Below, piece by piece: positions 17,087-24,478 of a stretch of 64,000 nucleotides of DNA (positions within the stretch are counted from its first letter, which is position 1; the number at the start of each line of letters is the position of its first letter). The position numbers and the translations under genes are program-made. The DNA is taken from NCBI GenBank assembly GCA_038116915.1, contig JAYOEU010000004.1:7494-71493 (forward strand). Direction: 5' to 3'. Below the pieces are notes generated by a model. The model was not told the DNA's origin and ran no database searches. It saw only the letters and a program-made list of their open reading frames with translations. This stretch comes from JADHLJ01 sp038116915. GTDB lineage: Bacteria; Pseudomonadota; Alphaproteobacteria; Thalassobaculales; Thalassobaculaceae.

Positions 17087-18588
17087 AGCTTTTCGCCGAG
17101 CTTTTCGACCGTCTCGCCCACGCGCCGGGCGACGATGTCCGGGTCGAGCTGTTGGCCGACTATTTCCGGCAGACACCCGATCCGGACCGGGGCGCGGCCC
17201 TGTCGTTGCTGCTGGATAAGGTGGATTTCCCCCGATTGTCGCCGGCCATGCTGCGCAAGCTGGGCTCCCGCCGGCTGGACCAGACGCTCTTCGGGATGTC
17301 GAAGGACTTCATCAAGGATCTTGCTGAAACCGTTGCGTTGCTCTGGCCCGCGCGGGTCAGCAACCGGATCGCCCCGGGGCCGGACGAAGTGCTTGCGACA
17401 TTGAGCCTTGCCCCGCGCGCCGACCTGCCGGAGATCATCGAGGCTTGGCTTGATACCATCGGGCCGGTTGAGCGCTGGGTGCTGCTGATGGTGGCGTCAC
17501 GCCGGTTGAGGGCTGGGGTGACGCCGGATCTCATGCGGCGCGCCCTGGCGGCGTTCGGCGGGGTGCCGGTCACGGAAATCGAAGAGCTGTGGGATGCCTT
17601 GGAGCGGCCCTATTCCGGGCTTTTCCAGTGGCTCGAGGGGCGGGGCGGCCGGCCGACTGTCACCGGAGTCGCACGCTTTCACGCGATGATGCGGGGACAT
17701 GCCGGGCCGCCGGTTATGCTCTCGCCGCCGGACCCGTCCGCGTTCCTTGCCGAATGGATCTGGCGGGGCCGCCGCCTGCAACTGTCGGCGCGAGGCGGCC
17801 GGCGGAAGATCTTCTCGGAGGGTGGTGACGAGGTTTCCGCCGACTATCCGGAGATCGTCCGGGCGATGAACTTCGAAGGTGTGCTGGACGCTGTTGTTTC
17901 CGCCGCCGGGGAAAAAGCCGAAAGCGGGCTGCGGGTGTTTGATGTGTTGGTTGACGGGGCCGAGGATATCCGCGATCAACCCCTGTCCGCGCGCCGGGAA
18001 CGGCTCGGGGCATTGCTTGCGAGGATCGGCGATCCGGTATTCGAGCTTTCACCGGAAATCCGGTTCCGCGGTCCCGAGGATTTGCGGCGCCTGCATCGCG
18101 AATGCCGGGAGCGGGGAGCGGGAGGGCTGATTCTGAAGCGCCGGGACGGGCGCTACATTTCGGGTCCCGCGACGGGGGATTGGTTCCGCTGGCCCAGTAC
18201 CCCGCGGATCGCCGAGGCGGTGCTGATGTATATGCATCACGCTCGCGGAACGCGAACCGCGATCGGCGCCGAGGCGACGTTCGGCGTCTGGCGGCACGCG
18301 GCGGACGGGCCGAAACTGGTCTCCGTCGGCAAGGCGGTATTGGACGGCTCCGTCATTGATGCCGGCAGGTTGGAGCAATGGGTCCGAGATAACACGATAA
18401 GGCGCCACGGACCGGTCACGGAGGTTGTTCCGGCTCTCGTGGTGGAGCTTGCCTATCACGGGGTCGACCGCGCTGCCCGGCGCAAGGCGGGTCTGGTCCT
18501 CGCGGACGTGTCGGCGACGGCGATCCGATGGGAAAAGCCGGCCTCGGACGCCGTGACGCTCAAGGACTTGGAGCGTTTGCTCCCTTAA
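17083..18588 (+). CDS. Ligase-associated ATP-dependent DNA ligase homologue with degenerate catalytic motifs
   Basis: A 501-residue protein that aligns by eye along its whole length with the damage-response ATP-dependent DNA ligases (usually about 530 residues): ADYFRQTPDPDRGAAL, the WLEGRGGRP linker, LKRRDGRY, a TFGVWRH block and VGKAVLDGS. Key residues are missing. Motif I, normally EWKWDGIR with the AMP-accepting Lys, reads EWIWRGRR (I226, bases 17758-17760). Motif III VLDGEL is VLDAVV at 267-272. A segment corresponding to PFNDLQQRLNRK appears deleted. Motif IV EGLMLK is GGLILK. Motif V WxKWKRDP is WFRWPSTP. The frame is intact and overlaps the exonuclease gene. It is probably a non-ligating scaffold or DNA-binding partner. 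Confidence 0.85.
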   Translation: MKLFAELFDRLAHAPGDDVRVELLADYFRQTPDPDRGAALSLLLDKVDFPRLSPAMLRKLGSRRLDQTLFGMSKDFIKDLAETVALLWPARVSNRIAPGPDEVLATLSLAPRADLPEIIEAWLDTIGPVERWVLLMVASRRLRAGVTPDLMRRALAAFGGVPVTEIEELWDALERPYSGLFQWLEGRGGRPTVTGVARFHAMMRGHAGPPVMLSPPDPSAFLAEWIWRGRRLQLSARGGRRKIFSEGGDEVSADYPEIVRAMNFEGVLDAVVSAAGEKAESGLRVFDVLVDGAEDIRDQPLSARRERLGALLARIGDPVFELSPEIRFRGPEDLRRLHRECRERGAGGLILKRRDGRYISGPATGDWFRWPSTPRIAEAVLMYMHHARGTRTAIGAEATFGVWRHAADGPKLVSVGKAVLDGSVIDAGRLEQWVRDNTIRRHGPVTEVVPALVVELAYHGVDRAARRKAGLVLADVSATAIRWEKPASDAVTLKDLERLLP

Positions 18589-20000
18589 TCCTGCTCGTGC
18601 GGCGCCCGCTTGGCGCCAAGCGCGACCCGCGCCCCGCCGATCACCGCGATCAGCAGCGCCGGAGACAGCCCGGCATAGATCCAAAAGGCAACCGTGCGGG
18701 CGGTTTCGACCGAAAGCGTCGCCGAGAACCCCTTCGCGTTCGCCACCAGTCCGGCGGCGGCGGAACCGAAGGCGATGCCGATCGACTGCATGGTCGGCAT
18801 CACCGAGGTGACCCGGTTGCGGTCGGCCTCGCCGGCCGCTTCCAGAACGAAGCGGCCGACATGTCCCCAGGCGAGCCCGATGCCGAAACCGATGACGGTA
18901 ATGGCGACGACGGCGGCCCAAACCGGACCCGATGGGAGAAAAAGGCCGACGCCGAACAGGCCAGCGCCAGTCAAGAGCGGCCCCAGCGCACAGGCAAGCC
19001 GGCTGCCGACTCGTCCGGCTCCGGAAAACACGATCGCGGCGATCGTCCAGCTCATCGATTGCGCGGTCACGATGAAGCCTGTCGTGATGACCGGAATGTC
19101 GTGGATCACCCGGAACAGCAACGGTCCGTAGATCGACGTGGTCGCGGTCGCGAAACAGACGCCGAAGACGTACAGCACTCCCGAACCGAGCACCGTGCCG
19201 GGCCGGAACATGTCCCTTGGAAACAGCGGTGTGTCGGCTCGCCGCTCGAGGATGATGGTCAGGGCAAAGCACAGCGCGCTTAGGGCAAGGGGCAGGCCGC
19301 TGCCGCCGGGCAAGTCGAATTTTCCGGCGGTGCCCAGGAGCAGCGCCGAGCCGCCGAGCAGCGCGAGCCGGAAAACCGGTGTCCAGCTTCCGATCTTCTC
19401 GCCGCCGCCGCCCGCGGGGATCGCGCGGAGCGAAAGCATGACGAACAGGCCGGCGGCGATCACCATCGCGCCGAAACCCCAGCGCCAGACGCCGTATTCG
19501 GCGAAGATACCGCCGATCAGGGGGCCGGCCAGCGCGGCGACACCCCATCCTCCGGAAACCACCGCGAACATCCGGGCCCAGGACGCGGGCGGGAACAGGT
19601 CGCGGACCATGCCGTGGGAATAGGCCGTCAGGAGCCCGGCGCCCAGCCCCTGAATCGTGCGGCCGACCAGCACGATCTCCATCTCCGGCGCCAACGCCGT
19701 CACGCCGCTTCCGAGCGCGAATCCGATGGCGGCGATCACCATCGAGGTTCTGGCGCCGAGCTTGGCTTTCAGGATGCCGCCGGCCGCTGAGCTCACGATC
19801 GAGGAAACGACGAACAATGTCGTCGCCCAACTCAACAGCGGCAGGCCGCCGATATCGGCGACGACGCTCGGCGACAGGGTGGCGAAGATGAAGAAATTCG
19901 TGGCATGCAGGGCGATGCTCAGCGCCAGGGTGACGGTCGCGACGCGATAGTCGGCGGACAGCAATTCTCCCCAACCCAATGCCTGATCCCGGCTGCTCAT
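18585..20000 (-). CDS. MFS multidrug-type efflux transporter
   Basis: A 471-residue polytopic inner-membrane protein with many hydrophobic helices, probably 14 transmembrane segments of the DHA2/EmrB kind. The motif GRTIQGLGAGLLTAY (motif C/GxxxG-like) lies near 120, with acidic and basic loop motifs between helices. The ATG at 20000 is preceded by AAGGAT. A TTG 18 nt upstream is less likely because it overlaps the palindromic operator at 20012. The gene diverges from a SufR-like regulator across about 100 bp with two similar palindromes, so it is the likely target of that regulator. Its stop overlaps that of the convergent ligase gene in TTAA. The substrate is unknown. Confidence 0.85.
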   Translation of the reverse strand: MSSRDQALGWGELLSADYRVATVTLALSIALHATNFFIFATLSPSVVADIGGLPLLSWATTLFVVSSIVSSAAGGILKAKLGARTSMVIAAIGFALGSGVTALAPEMEIVLVGRTIQGLGAGLLTAYSHGMVRDLFPPASWARMFAVVSGGWGVAALAGPLIGGIFAEYGVWRWGFGAMVIAAGLFVMLSLRAIPAGGGGEKIGSWTPVFRLALLGGSALLLGTAGKFDLPGGSGLPLALSALCFALTIILERRADTPLFPRDMFRPGTVLGSGVLYVFGVCFATATTSIYGPLLFRVIHDIPVITTGFIVTAQSMSWTIAAIVFSGAGRVGSRLACALGPLLTGAGLFGVGLFLPSGPVWAAVVAITVIGFGIGLAWGHVGRFVLEAAGEADRNRVTSVMPTMQSIGIAFGSAAAGLVANAKGFSATLSVETARTVAFWIYAGLSPALLIAVIGGARVALGAKRAPHEQD

Positions 20001-20011
20001 GCGGAAATCCT

Positions 20012-20033
20012 TAATCAAGTAATTTCTTGATTA
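20012..20033. promoter_or_regulatory. Operator candidate 1 for the SufR-like regulator (TAATCAAG-N6-CTTGATTA)
   Basis: TAATCAAG at 20012-20019 and CTTGATTA at 20026-20033 are a perfect 8-bp inverted repeat with a 6-nt spacer, 12 nt upstream of the MFS start codon. The inner CAAG-N6-CTTG recurs at 20055-20068. As I recall, cyanobacterial SufR binds CAAC-N6-GTTG, which has the same spacing. Location and symmetry fit a dimeric winged-helix repressor. Confidence 0.55.
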
Positions 20034-20054
20034 TCTGTTACGGCCACGAAATAG

Positions 20055-20068
20055 CAAGATTAAACTTG
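20055..20068. promoter_or_regulatory. Operator candidate 2 for the SufR-like regulator (CAAG-N6-CTTG)
   Basis: CAAG at 20055-20058 and CTTG at 20065-20068 repeat the core and spacing of the palindrome at 20012, with centres 39 bp apart. The site lies 36 bp before the regulator's ATG, so binding at both sites could control both divergent promoters. Confidence 0.45.
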
Positions 20069-20103
20069 ATAATCGGCATCGACGCATCAATCTTGAAGGT
20101 ACC

Positions 20104-20730
20104 ATGTCCGACCGATCCGCCGACCGCATTCTTTTTTCCCTCAAGACTCAGGGTCCCCGTGCCATTGGTGACCTGGGCAAGGATCTGGACATCACGCCCG
20201 AGGCCGCGCGCCAGCATCTGGTGCGGTTGCATGACGAGGGCCTGGTCCAGACCTCCGAGGAACGCCAGCCCAAGGGACGCCCGAAAAAGCTCTGGCGCCT
20301 GACCGAGGCGGGGCACGGGCGGTTTCCGGACCGGCACGGCCGGCTCACCATGGATCTGATCCGCACGGTGCGGGCAACTTTCGGCGAGGCGGGGCTGGAA
20401 AAGCTGATCGCGGCGCGCGAGGCGGATACCCTGTCGATGTATCGCGATGCGATGGCCGGAGCCGCAAGCCTGGCCGAGAAGGTGGAGCGGCTCGCGGGAA
20501 TCCGCTCCGAGGAAGGCTATATGGCGGAATGGGAGGCGGATGCGGGCGGGTCCTTCGTTCTGATCGAAAATCACTGCCCGATCTGTGCCGCCGCCGCGAC
20601 CTGTCAGAATTTCTGCCGGGCGGAACTGGAGATCTTTTCCCATGTCCTCGGTCCCGACTGCACGGTCGAGCGGACCGAATATGTCCTTACCGGCGCAAGG
20701 CGATGCGCCTATCGGGTGACGCCGTCATGA
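20104..20730 (+). CDS. SufR/COG2345-type winged-helix regulator with four-cysteine cluster site
   Basis: A 208-residue transcription factor. The N-terminal winged helix (residues 8-70) contains ITPEAARQHLVRLHDEGLV and a basic wing ERQPKGRPKKLW. The C-terminal domain has Cys158, Cys171, Cys186 and Cys201, spaced x12, x14 and x14, plus extra cysteines at 161 and 167. This spacing and the LGPDCTVERTEYVL block match the Fe-S-binding region of SufR-like regulators, so it probably senses Fe-S status, redox or iron. GAAGGT precedes the ATG. It is divergent from the MFS gene with two CAAG-N6-CTTG palindromes between, and overlaps the next small gene by 4 nt. Confidence 0.8.
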   Translation: MSDRSADRILFSLKTQGPRAIGDLGKDLDITPEAARQHLVRLHDEGLVQTSEERQPKGRPKKLWRLTEAGHGRFPDRHGRLTMDLIRTVRATFGEAGLEKLIAAREADTLSMYRDAMAGAASLAEKVERLAGIRSEEGYMAEWEADAGGSFVLIENHCPICAAAATCQNFCRAELEIFSHVLGPDCTVERTEYVLTGARRCAYRVTPS

Positions 20731-20990
20731 TTTCCCCCCGACGCAGCAAGCAGCGCGCGAAAAGCGCCCGGATGATGATGCAGCGGCCGAAACCGATCGG
20801 CATCGGCCATAATATGGGCCCGCCCTTCGAGGAGGCCTATTACACCTATGTCTGGAAGAAGAAGGTGGCCGAGGCGTGGAAGACGCCGGACCGCCTGATC
20901 ATCGAGCGCCGGGCGAGTCGCGCCGCCGAACTTGGCATGACCTATCGCGCCTACACGCTTGAGATCCTGGAACGCGGGCGTCACCTGTAG
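20727..20990 (+). CDS. Small conserved-looking basic protein, unknown function
   Basis: An 87-residue protein starting with the ATG that overlaps the regulator's stop (ATGA), so it is translationally coupled. The N-terminus is highly basic (MISPRRSKQRAKSAR). The middle reads IGIGHNMGPPFEEAYYTYVWKKKVAEAW, and the C-terminus is helical and charged (RRASRAAELGMTYRAYTLEIL). I do not recognise a named family. No signal peptide, membrane helix or cysteine is present. The basic tail and operon position suggest a nucleic-acid-binding or accessory protein of the regulator, but that is a guess. Confidence 0.65.
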   Translation: MISPRRSKQRAKSARMMMQRPKPIGIGHNMGPPFEEAYYTYVWKKKVAEAWKTPDRLIIERRASRAAELGMTYRAYTLEILERGRHL

Positions 20991-21023
20991 GGCGCGGAAC
21001 GGGCATGGCGGCCACGGCTCCGC

Positions 21024-23765
21024 TCAGGTGCTGCTCAGAAATTCCGCCGTCTCCGCGACCGCCTCGGCGAGCCCGCAACGTTTGACGGGGGTGCCGTCCG
21101 GGAACGCGCCGAGCAGGCGGCTCGGCATCATCGGGTCCAGCAGGGTGAAGACGCCCCGGTCGCCGGCTCTGCGGATCAGGCGGCCGAAAGCCTGTTTCAG
21201 CTTCAGCCGGGTCAGCATGTCGGTATAGGCGCCGCCGCCGAACGCCGCCCGCCGGGCCCGGTACAGGATGTTGGGGCGCGGCCACGGAACCCGGTCGAAG
21301 GCGATCAGACGCAGGGAGCGGCCGGGCACGTCGACGCCGTCGCGTACCGCGTCGGTGCCGAGGAGACAGGCGTCTTCCTCAGCCCGGAAGATATCGATCA
21401 GCGTCGCAAGGTCCAGTCCGTCCACATGCTGGGCATAGAGCGCGAGGCCGGCCTCGTCGAGCGGTCCCGAGATCCGGCCGTGCACGCCGCGCAGCCGCTG
21501 GATCGCGGTGAACAGGCCGAGCGCGCCGCCACCGGAGGCGAGGAACAGTTCGCGATAGGCGGCGGCAACCTGATCCAGATCGTCCTTGCGCACATCGCCG
21601 ATGATGAACACGCGGGTCTGGGCCGCATAATCGAAGGGCGAGGCGACGGCGGCCCGCACCGCGGGCGCCGGCAGATGCAGGGCGCCGGTCCGCTGTTCCG
21701 CCGCCAGCCAGTCGGCCTCGGCCTCGCCGGAGGCGTCGCGCAGGGTTGCCGACGTGATCACCACCCCGTGGGCCGGGCGCAGAACCGTTTCATGCAGCGG
21801 AATCGTCGGGTCGAGCCAATGGCGCCGCATGCCGATATCGGCGTCGCGCCCGTCGATGCGGTCGATCTCGAACCAGTCGACGAATTCCTCGGGCGTCGCC
21901 TGATCGAGCGAGCCGAGCATGGATTTCCAGGCCCCGATCATGACTTCGCCGCGCCGGGTGAGGGAGCGCATGACCGCTTCGGTCCGCATCCGGGTCGAGG
22001 TGTCCAGGTCCTTTGCTTCGTCCTCCAGGGTCGCGGCGAGAAGCTTGCGCATGGCGAGCATCGGCTTGAGCAGCCGCGTCAACGCCGAATCCAGATCCGC
22101 CGCCGCCTCCAGCAGGCCGTCCACCGGCGGCTTGGCGTCGGTCTCCAGCGAGTACGGACTGTCCGCCTGCTCGCTGCGGGCGTAGATCTGCTGGCGCACC
22201 CGGGCGAGAAAGATCTCCGCCGGACCGTTCGGCTGATCGTCGGCGAGGCGGTTCACCCAGCCGTCATTGGGCAGGGCGCGGGCGGCGGACAGGATCTCGT
22301 CCAGCGCCGCCAACGCCTCGGGGACATCGGCGATCAGATCCTCCACCCGGCGCTTCAAACCCCGAGCCCGGCCCGACCGGCGTCCCTCGGCGCCGGTCAG
22401 CCAGCGCCGCAACTCCGCTGTTTCGGCGCCGCTCAAATGGGCGCAGAAGGCGCCGTCGGCGGCATCGAAGATGTGGTGACCCTCATCGAAGACATAGCGG
22501 ATCGGCAAGTGCGTGTCGTCCACCCCGCCCAGGGCCGCCTGGATCATCACCAGCGCATGGTTCGCGATGACGATCTCGGCCCGCCGGGCCATGCGCACGG
22601 ACTTTTCGATGTAGCATTTGTGGTAATGCGAGCAGGCGGAATAGATGCATTCGCCGCGCCGGTCGGCGAGACCCAGGGTTCGCCCCCGTCCGAGGAGATC
22701 GGACAGCCAGGCCGGAAAGTCGCCGCCCATCATGTCGCCGTCCCTGGTGGCCGCCGCCCAGCGCGCCATCAGACCGATCGCGGTGCCGTATTGCGGCGCC
22801 ATCGCGAGGGTCCGCGTCGCTTCCTCCAGGTTGAGCAGGCAGAGATAGTTCTCGCGGCCCTTGCGGATCACCACCTTGCGGGACTTGCGCACCGGCTCCG
22901 GATGCAGACGGTCAAGCTCGCCGTCGATCTGATGCTGCAGGTTGCGGGTATAGGTGGAAAACCAGACCGCGCCGCCGTTCTTTTCAGCCCACACGCTGGC
23001 CGGCGCGACATAGCCGAGAGTCTTGCCGACACCGGTTCCGGCCTCGGCCAGCACCACCTTCGGTTCGTCCTGGCGCTCGCGCGGATGGAAGGCTCCGGCG
23101 ACGGCGGAGGCATAGTCCGCCTGGCTCGGCCGGGCCTCGGCGCCGTCTCCGAGAAGCCGCGCCAGCCGGGTCCGTGCCTCCTCGTTTCCCACCGGCTCGT
23201 TGCCGGCCGGCGGTTCCGGGGCATGCTCCGACCATTCCGCGAGCCGCCGCCATATATCGAGCCCGTGCACCCGTACCGGCCCAGAATTGGGCGTGGCGTC
23301 GATGCCGAGCGCCTCCAGGATCAGCGGCGCCCAGGGCCAGCCGCAATCGTTCATCACCCGCGCGATCGGCTCGGCGGTTCTGTCCTCGCGGTTGTCGGCG
23401 ATTTCATCGAGCAGCAGTTCCGCGATCCTCGGCAGGATCAGCGCCTCGTCGACATGGGTCTCCGGCAGCGGCAGATCGAAGGCGCAGGCGAGCCCTCGAG
23501 GTGTCGGCAGGCAGAATTGCGCCGGCCGCGCGAAGGCGAAAAGTTCCAGAACGTCATAGGCGGCGAACCGGTCGCAGTTCAGCCGCCGCGTCGCCGCGCG
23601 GGCATGGCAGACCAGGGGCGGCATGCCGCGGGCCCTGAGCGCCGCCGCGTCCCGGGTCAGTTCCTCGACCTCGCCGTCGCCGGACAGCCAGACGCAGGTC
23701 TTGGGCGCCGGCCACAGCACCGGCGGCGGCCATGAGGCGCGGGCTTTTGGGTCAGCCTGGTTCAT
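21024..23765 (-). CDS. DinG/XPD-type ATP-dependent DNA helicase
   Basis: A 913-residue superfamily 2 helicase. Walker A EAGTGVGKTLGYVAPA lies at about 255, and the DEGH box reads VFDEGHHIFDAAD. Between them CIYSACSHYHKCYIEKS has the cysteine-rich pattern that in XPD/DinG binds a 4Fe-4S cluster. The C-terminal motifs include GTDAVRDGVDVPGRSLRLIAF and LKQAFGRLIRRAGDRGV. Such helicases unwind damaged or forked DNA 5'-to-3'. The open frame extends to 23879, but that part is the palindromic repeat. The ATG at 23765 (MNQADPKA) is the first start outside the repeat. The N-terminal 200 residues form an additional domain I do not recognise. Confidence 0.88.
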   Translation of the reverse strand: MNQADPKARASWPPPVLWPAPKTCVWLSGDGEVEELTRDAAALRARGMPPLVCHARAATRRLNCDRFAAYDVLELFAFARPAQFCLPTPRGLACAFDLPLPETHVDEALILPRIAELLLDEIADNREDRTAEPIARVMNDCGWPWAPLILEALGIDATPNSGPVRVHGLDIWRRLAEWSEHAPEPPAGNEPVGNEEARTRLARLLGDGAEARPSQADYASAVAGAFHPRERQDEPKVVLAEAGTGVGKTLGYVAPASVWAEKNGGAVWFSTYTRNLQHQIDGELDRLHPEPVRKSRKVVIRKGRENYLCLLNLEEATRTLAMAPQYGTAIGLMARWAAATRDGDMMGGDFPAWLSDLLGRGRTLGLADRRGECIYSACSHYHKCYIEKSVRMARRAEIVIANHALVMIQAALGGVDDTHLPIRYVFDEGHHIFDAADGAFCAHLSGAETAELRRWLTGAEGRRSGRARGLKRRVEDLIADVPEALAALDEILSAARALPNDGWVNRLADDQPNGPAEIFLARVRQQIYARSEQADSPYSLETDAKPPVDGLLEAAADLDSALTRLLKPMLAMRKLLAATLEDEAKDLDTSTRMRTEAVMRSLTRRGEVMIGAWKSMLGSLDQATPEEFVDWFEIDRIDGRDADIGMRRHWLDPTIPLHETVLRPAHGVVITSATLRDASGEAEADWLAAEQRTGALHLPAPAVRAAVASPFDYAAQTRVFIIGDVRKDDLDQVAAAYRELFLASGGGALGLFTAIQRLRGVHGRISGPLDEAGLALYAQHVDGLDLATLIDIFRAEEDACLLGTDAVRDGVDVPGRSLRLIAFDRVPWPRPNILYRARRAAFGGGAYTDMLTRLKLKQAFGRLIRRAGDRGVFTLLDPMMPSRLLGAFPDGTPVKRCGLAEAVAETAEFLSST

Positions 23766-23830
23766 AGTGCCGTGTATCAAGTCCCCGCGCGCTTTGCCAG
23801 GGTGGCGAGCGGCAACGGTCATCGCCTTAT

Positions 23831-23940
23831 GACAGGACCCTTCGAGACAGCACTTCGTGCTTCCTCGGGGTGAGCCCATTGATGAAGTCGTTGCTCACCC
23901 TGAGGAGCCGTCCTCGGACGGCGTCTCGAAGGGTCCTGTC
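23831..23940. repeat. Cloverleaf palindromic element, copy 1
   Basis: A 110-bp element with perfect 18-bp terminal inverted repeats (GACAGGACCCTTCGAGAC at 23831-23848, its complement at 23923-23940). Inside are a short hairpin AGCAC-TTC-GTGCT, a 13-bp inner stem CCTCGGGGTGAGC/GCTCACCCTGAGG with one mismatch, and a second hairpin GCCGTCC-TC-GGACGGC. Together they form a three-armed cloverleaf on a long stem. It sits between the divergent DinG-type helicase and Lrp genes. A second copy with the same architecture but different arm sequences lies inside the COG0523 gene at 32381. Confidence 0.9.
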
Positions 23941-24016
23941 AGGCAAATATTCGAGGTTGATCTCTTATTCCCGAAATTGTGCGAGACTAGGCCCACAAAG
24001 GCTGACGGGAGCCAAG

Positions 24017-24466
24017 ATGGACGCGACGGACCTTGCCATCATCGCGTTGCTGCAGCGCGACGGGCGCATGCCGCTTGCCCGGATCGGCGAGGCGGTCGGG
24101 CTCTCGACCTCGGCCGTCAATGACCGGCTGAAGGCGTTGCGGGAACGCGGAGTCATCTCGGGAACCACGGTGATCGTGGATCCGGCGAAGGTCGGCTTGG
24201 GCGTGCTGGCCTTCATTTCCGTGCTGATCGACTGGAGCACCCACAACAAGGCGTTCAGCCGGGCCGTCCGCGACATGCCGGAAGTTCTGGAATGCCATCA
24301 CGTCACCGGCGATTGGTCGTATCTCCTCAAGGTCCGGACCCGCGACAATGACGGCCTTGAAGACCTGATCTCCAACCGGATCAAGGCACTGCCCGGCGTC
24401 ACCCGCAGCGAAACCATATTCGCCGTTTCGACCGACAAGGAAACCACCCAATTGCCGATCGGGTGA
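24017..24466 (+). CDS. Lrp/AsnC family transcriptional regulator
   Basis: A 149-residue regulator. The N-terminal helix-turn-helix includes LQRDGRMPLARIGEAVGLST and SAVNDRLKALRERGVI; the C-terminal RAM domain has VLECHHVTGDWSYLLKVRT. The family senses amino acids or related small molecules and forms octamers on DNA. The ATG at 24017 follows GGGAGCC and gives the standard family length. It lies directly downstream of the cloverleaf palindrome and converges on metZ with 12 nt between stops. Proximity to methionine biosynthesis suggests an amino-acid effector, but no binding site was identified. Confidence 0.9.
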   Translation: MDATDLAIIALLQRDGRMPLARIGEAVGLSTSAVNDRLKALRERGVISGTTVIVDPAKVGLGVLAFISVLIDWSTHNKAFSRAVRDMPEVLECHHVTGDWSYLLKVRTRDNDGLEDLISNRIKALPGVTRSETIFAVSTDKETTQLPIG

Positions 24467-24478
24467 GCCGGCGGCTTC

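Noticed and set aside
21426..23735. 769-codon plus-strand ORF across the DinG-type helicase
   Set aside because: It is a shadow frame; the minus strand has complete helicase motifs and a cysteine cluster.
23765..23879. N-terminal extension of the DinG-type helicase back to 23879
   Set aside because: The extra 38 codons run into the cloverleaf palindrome and lack helicase-like sequence; the ATG at 23765 is outside the repeat.
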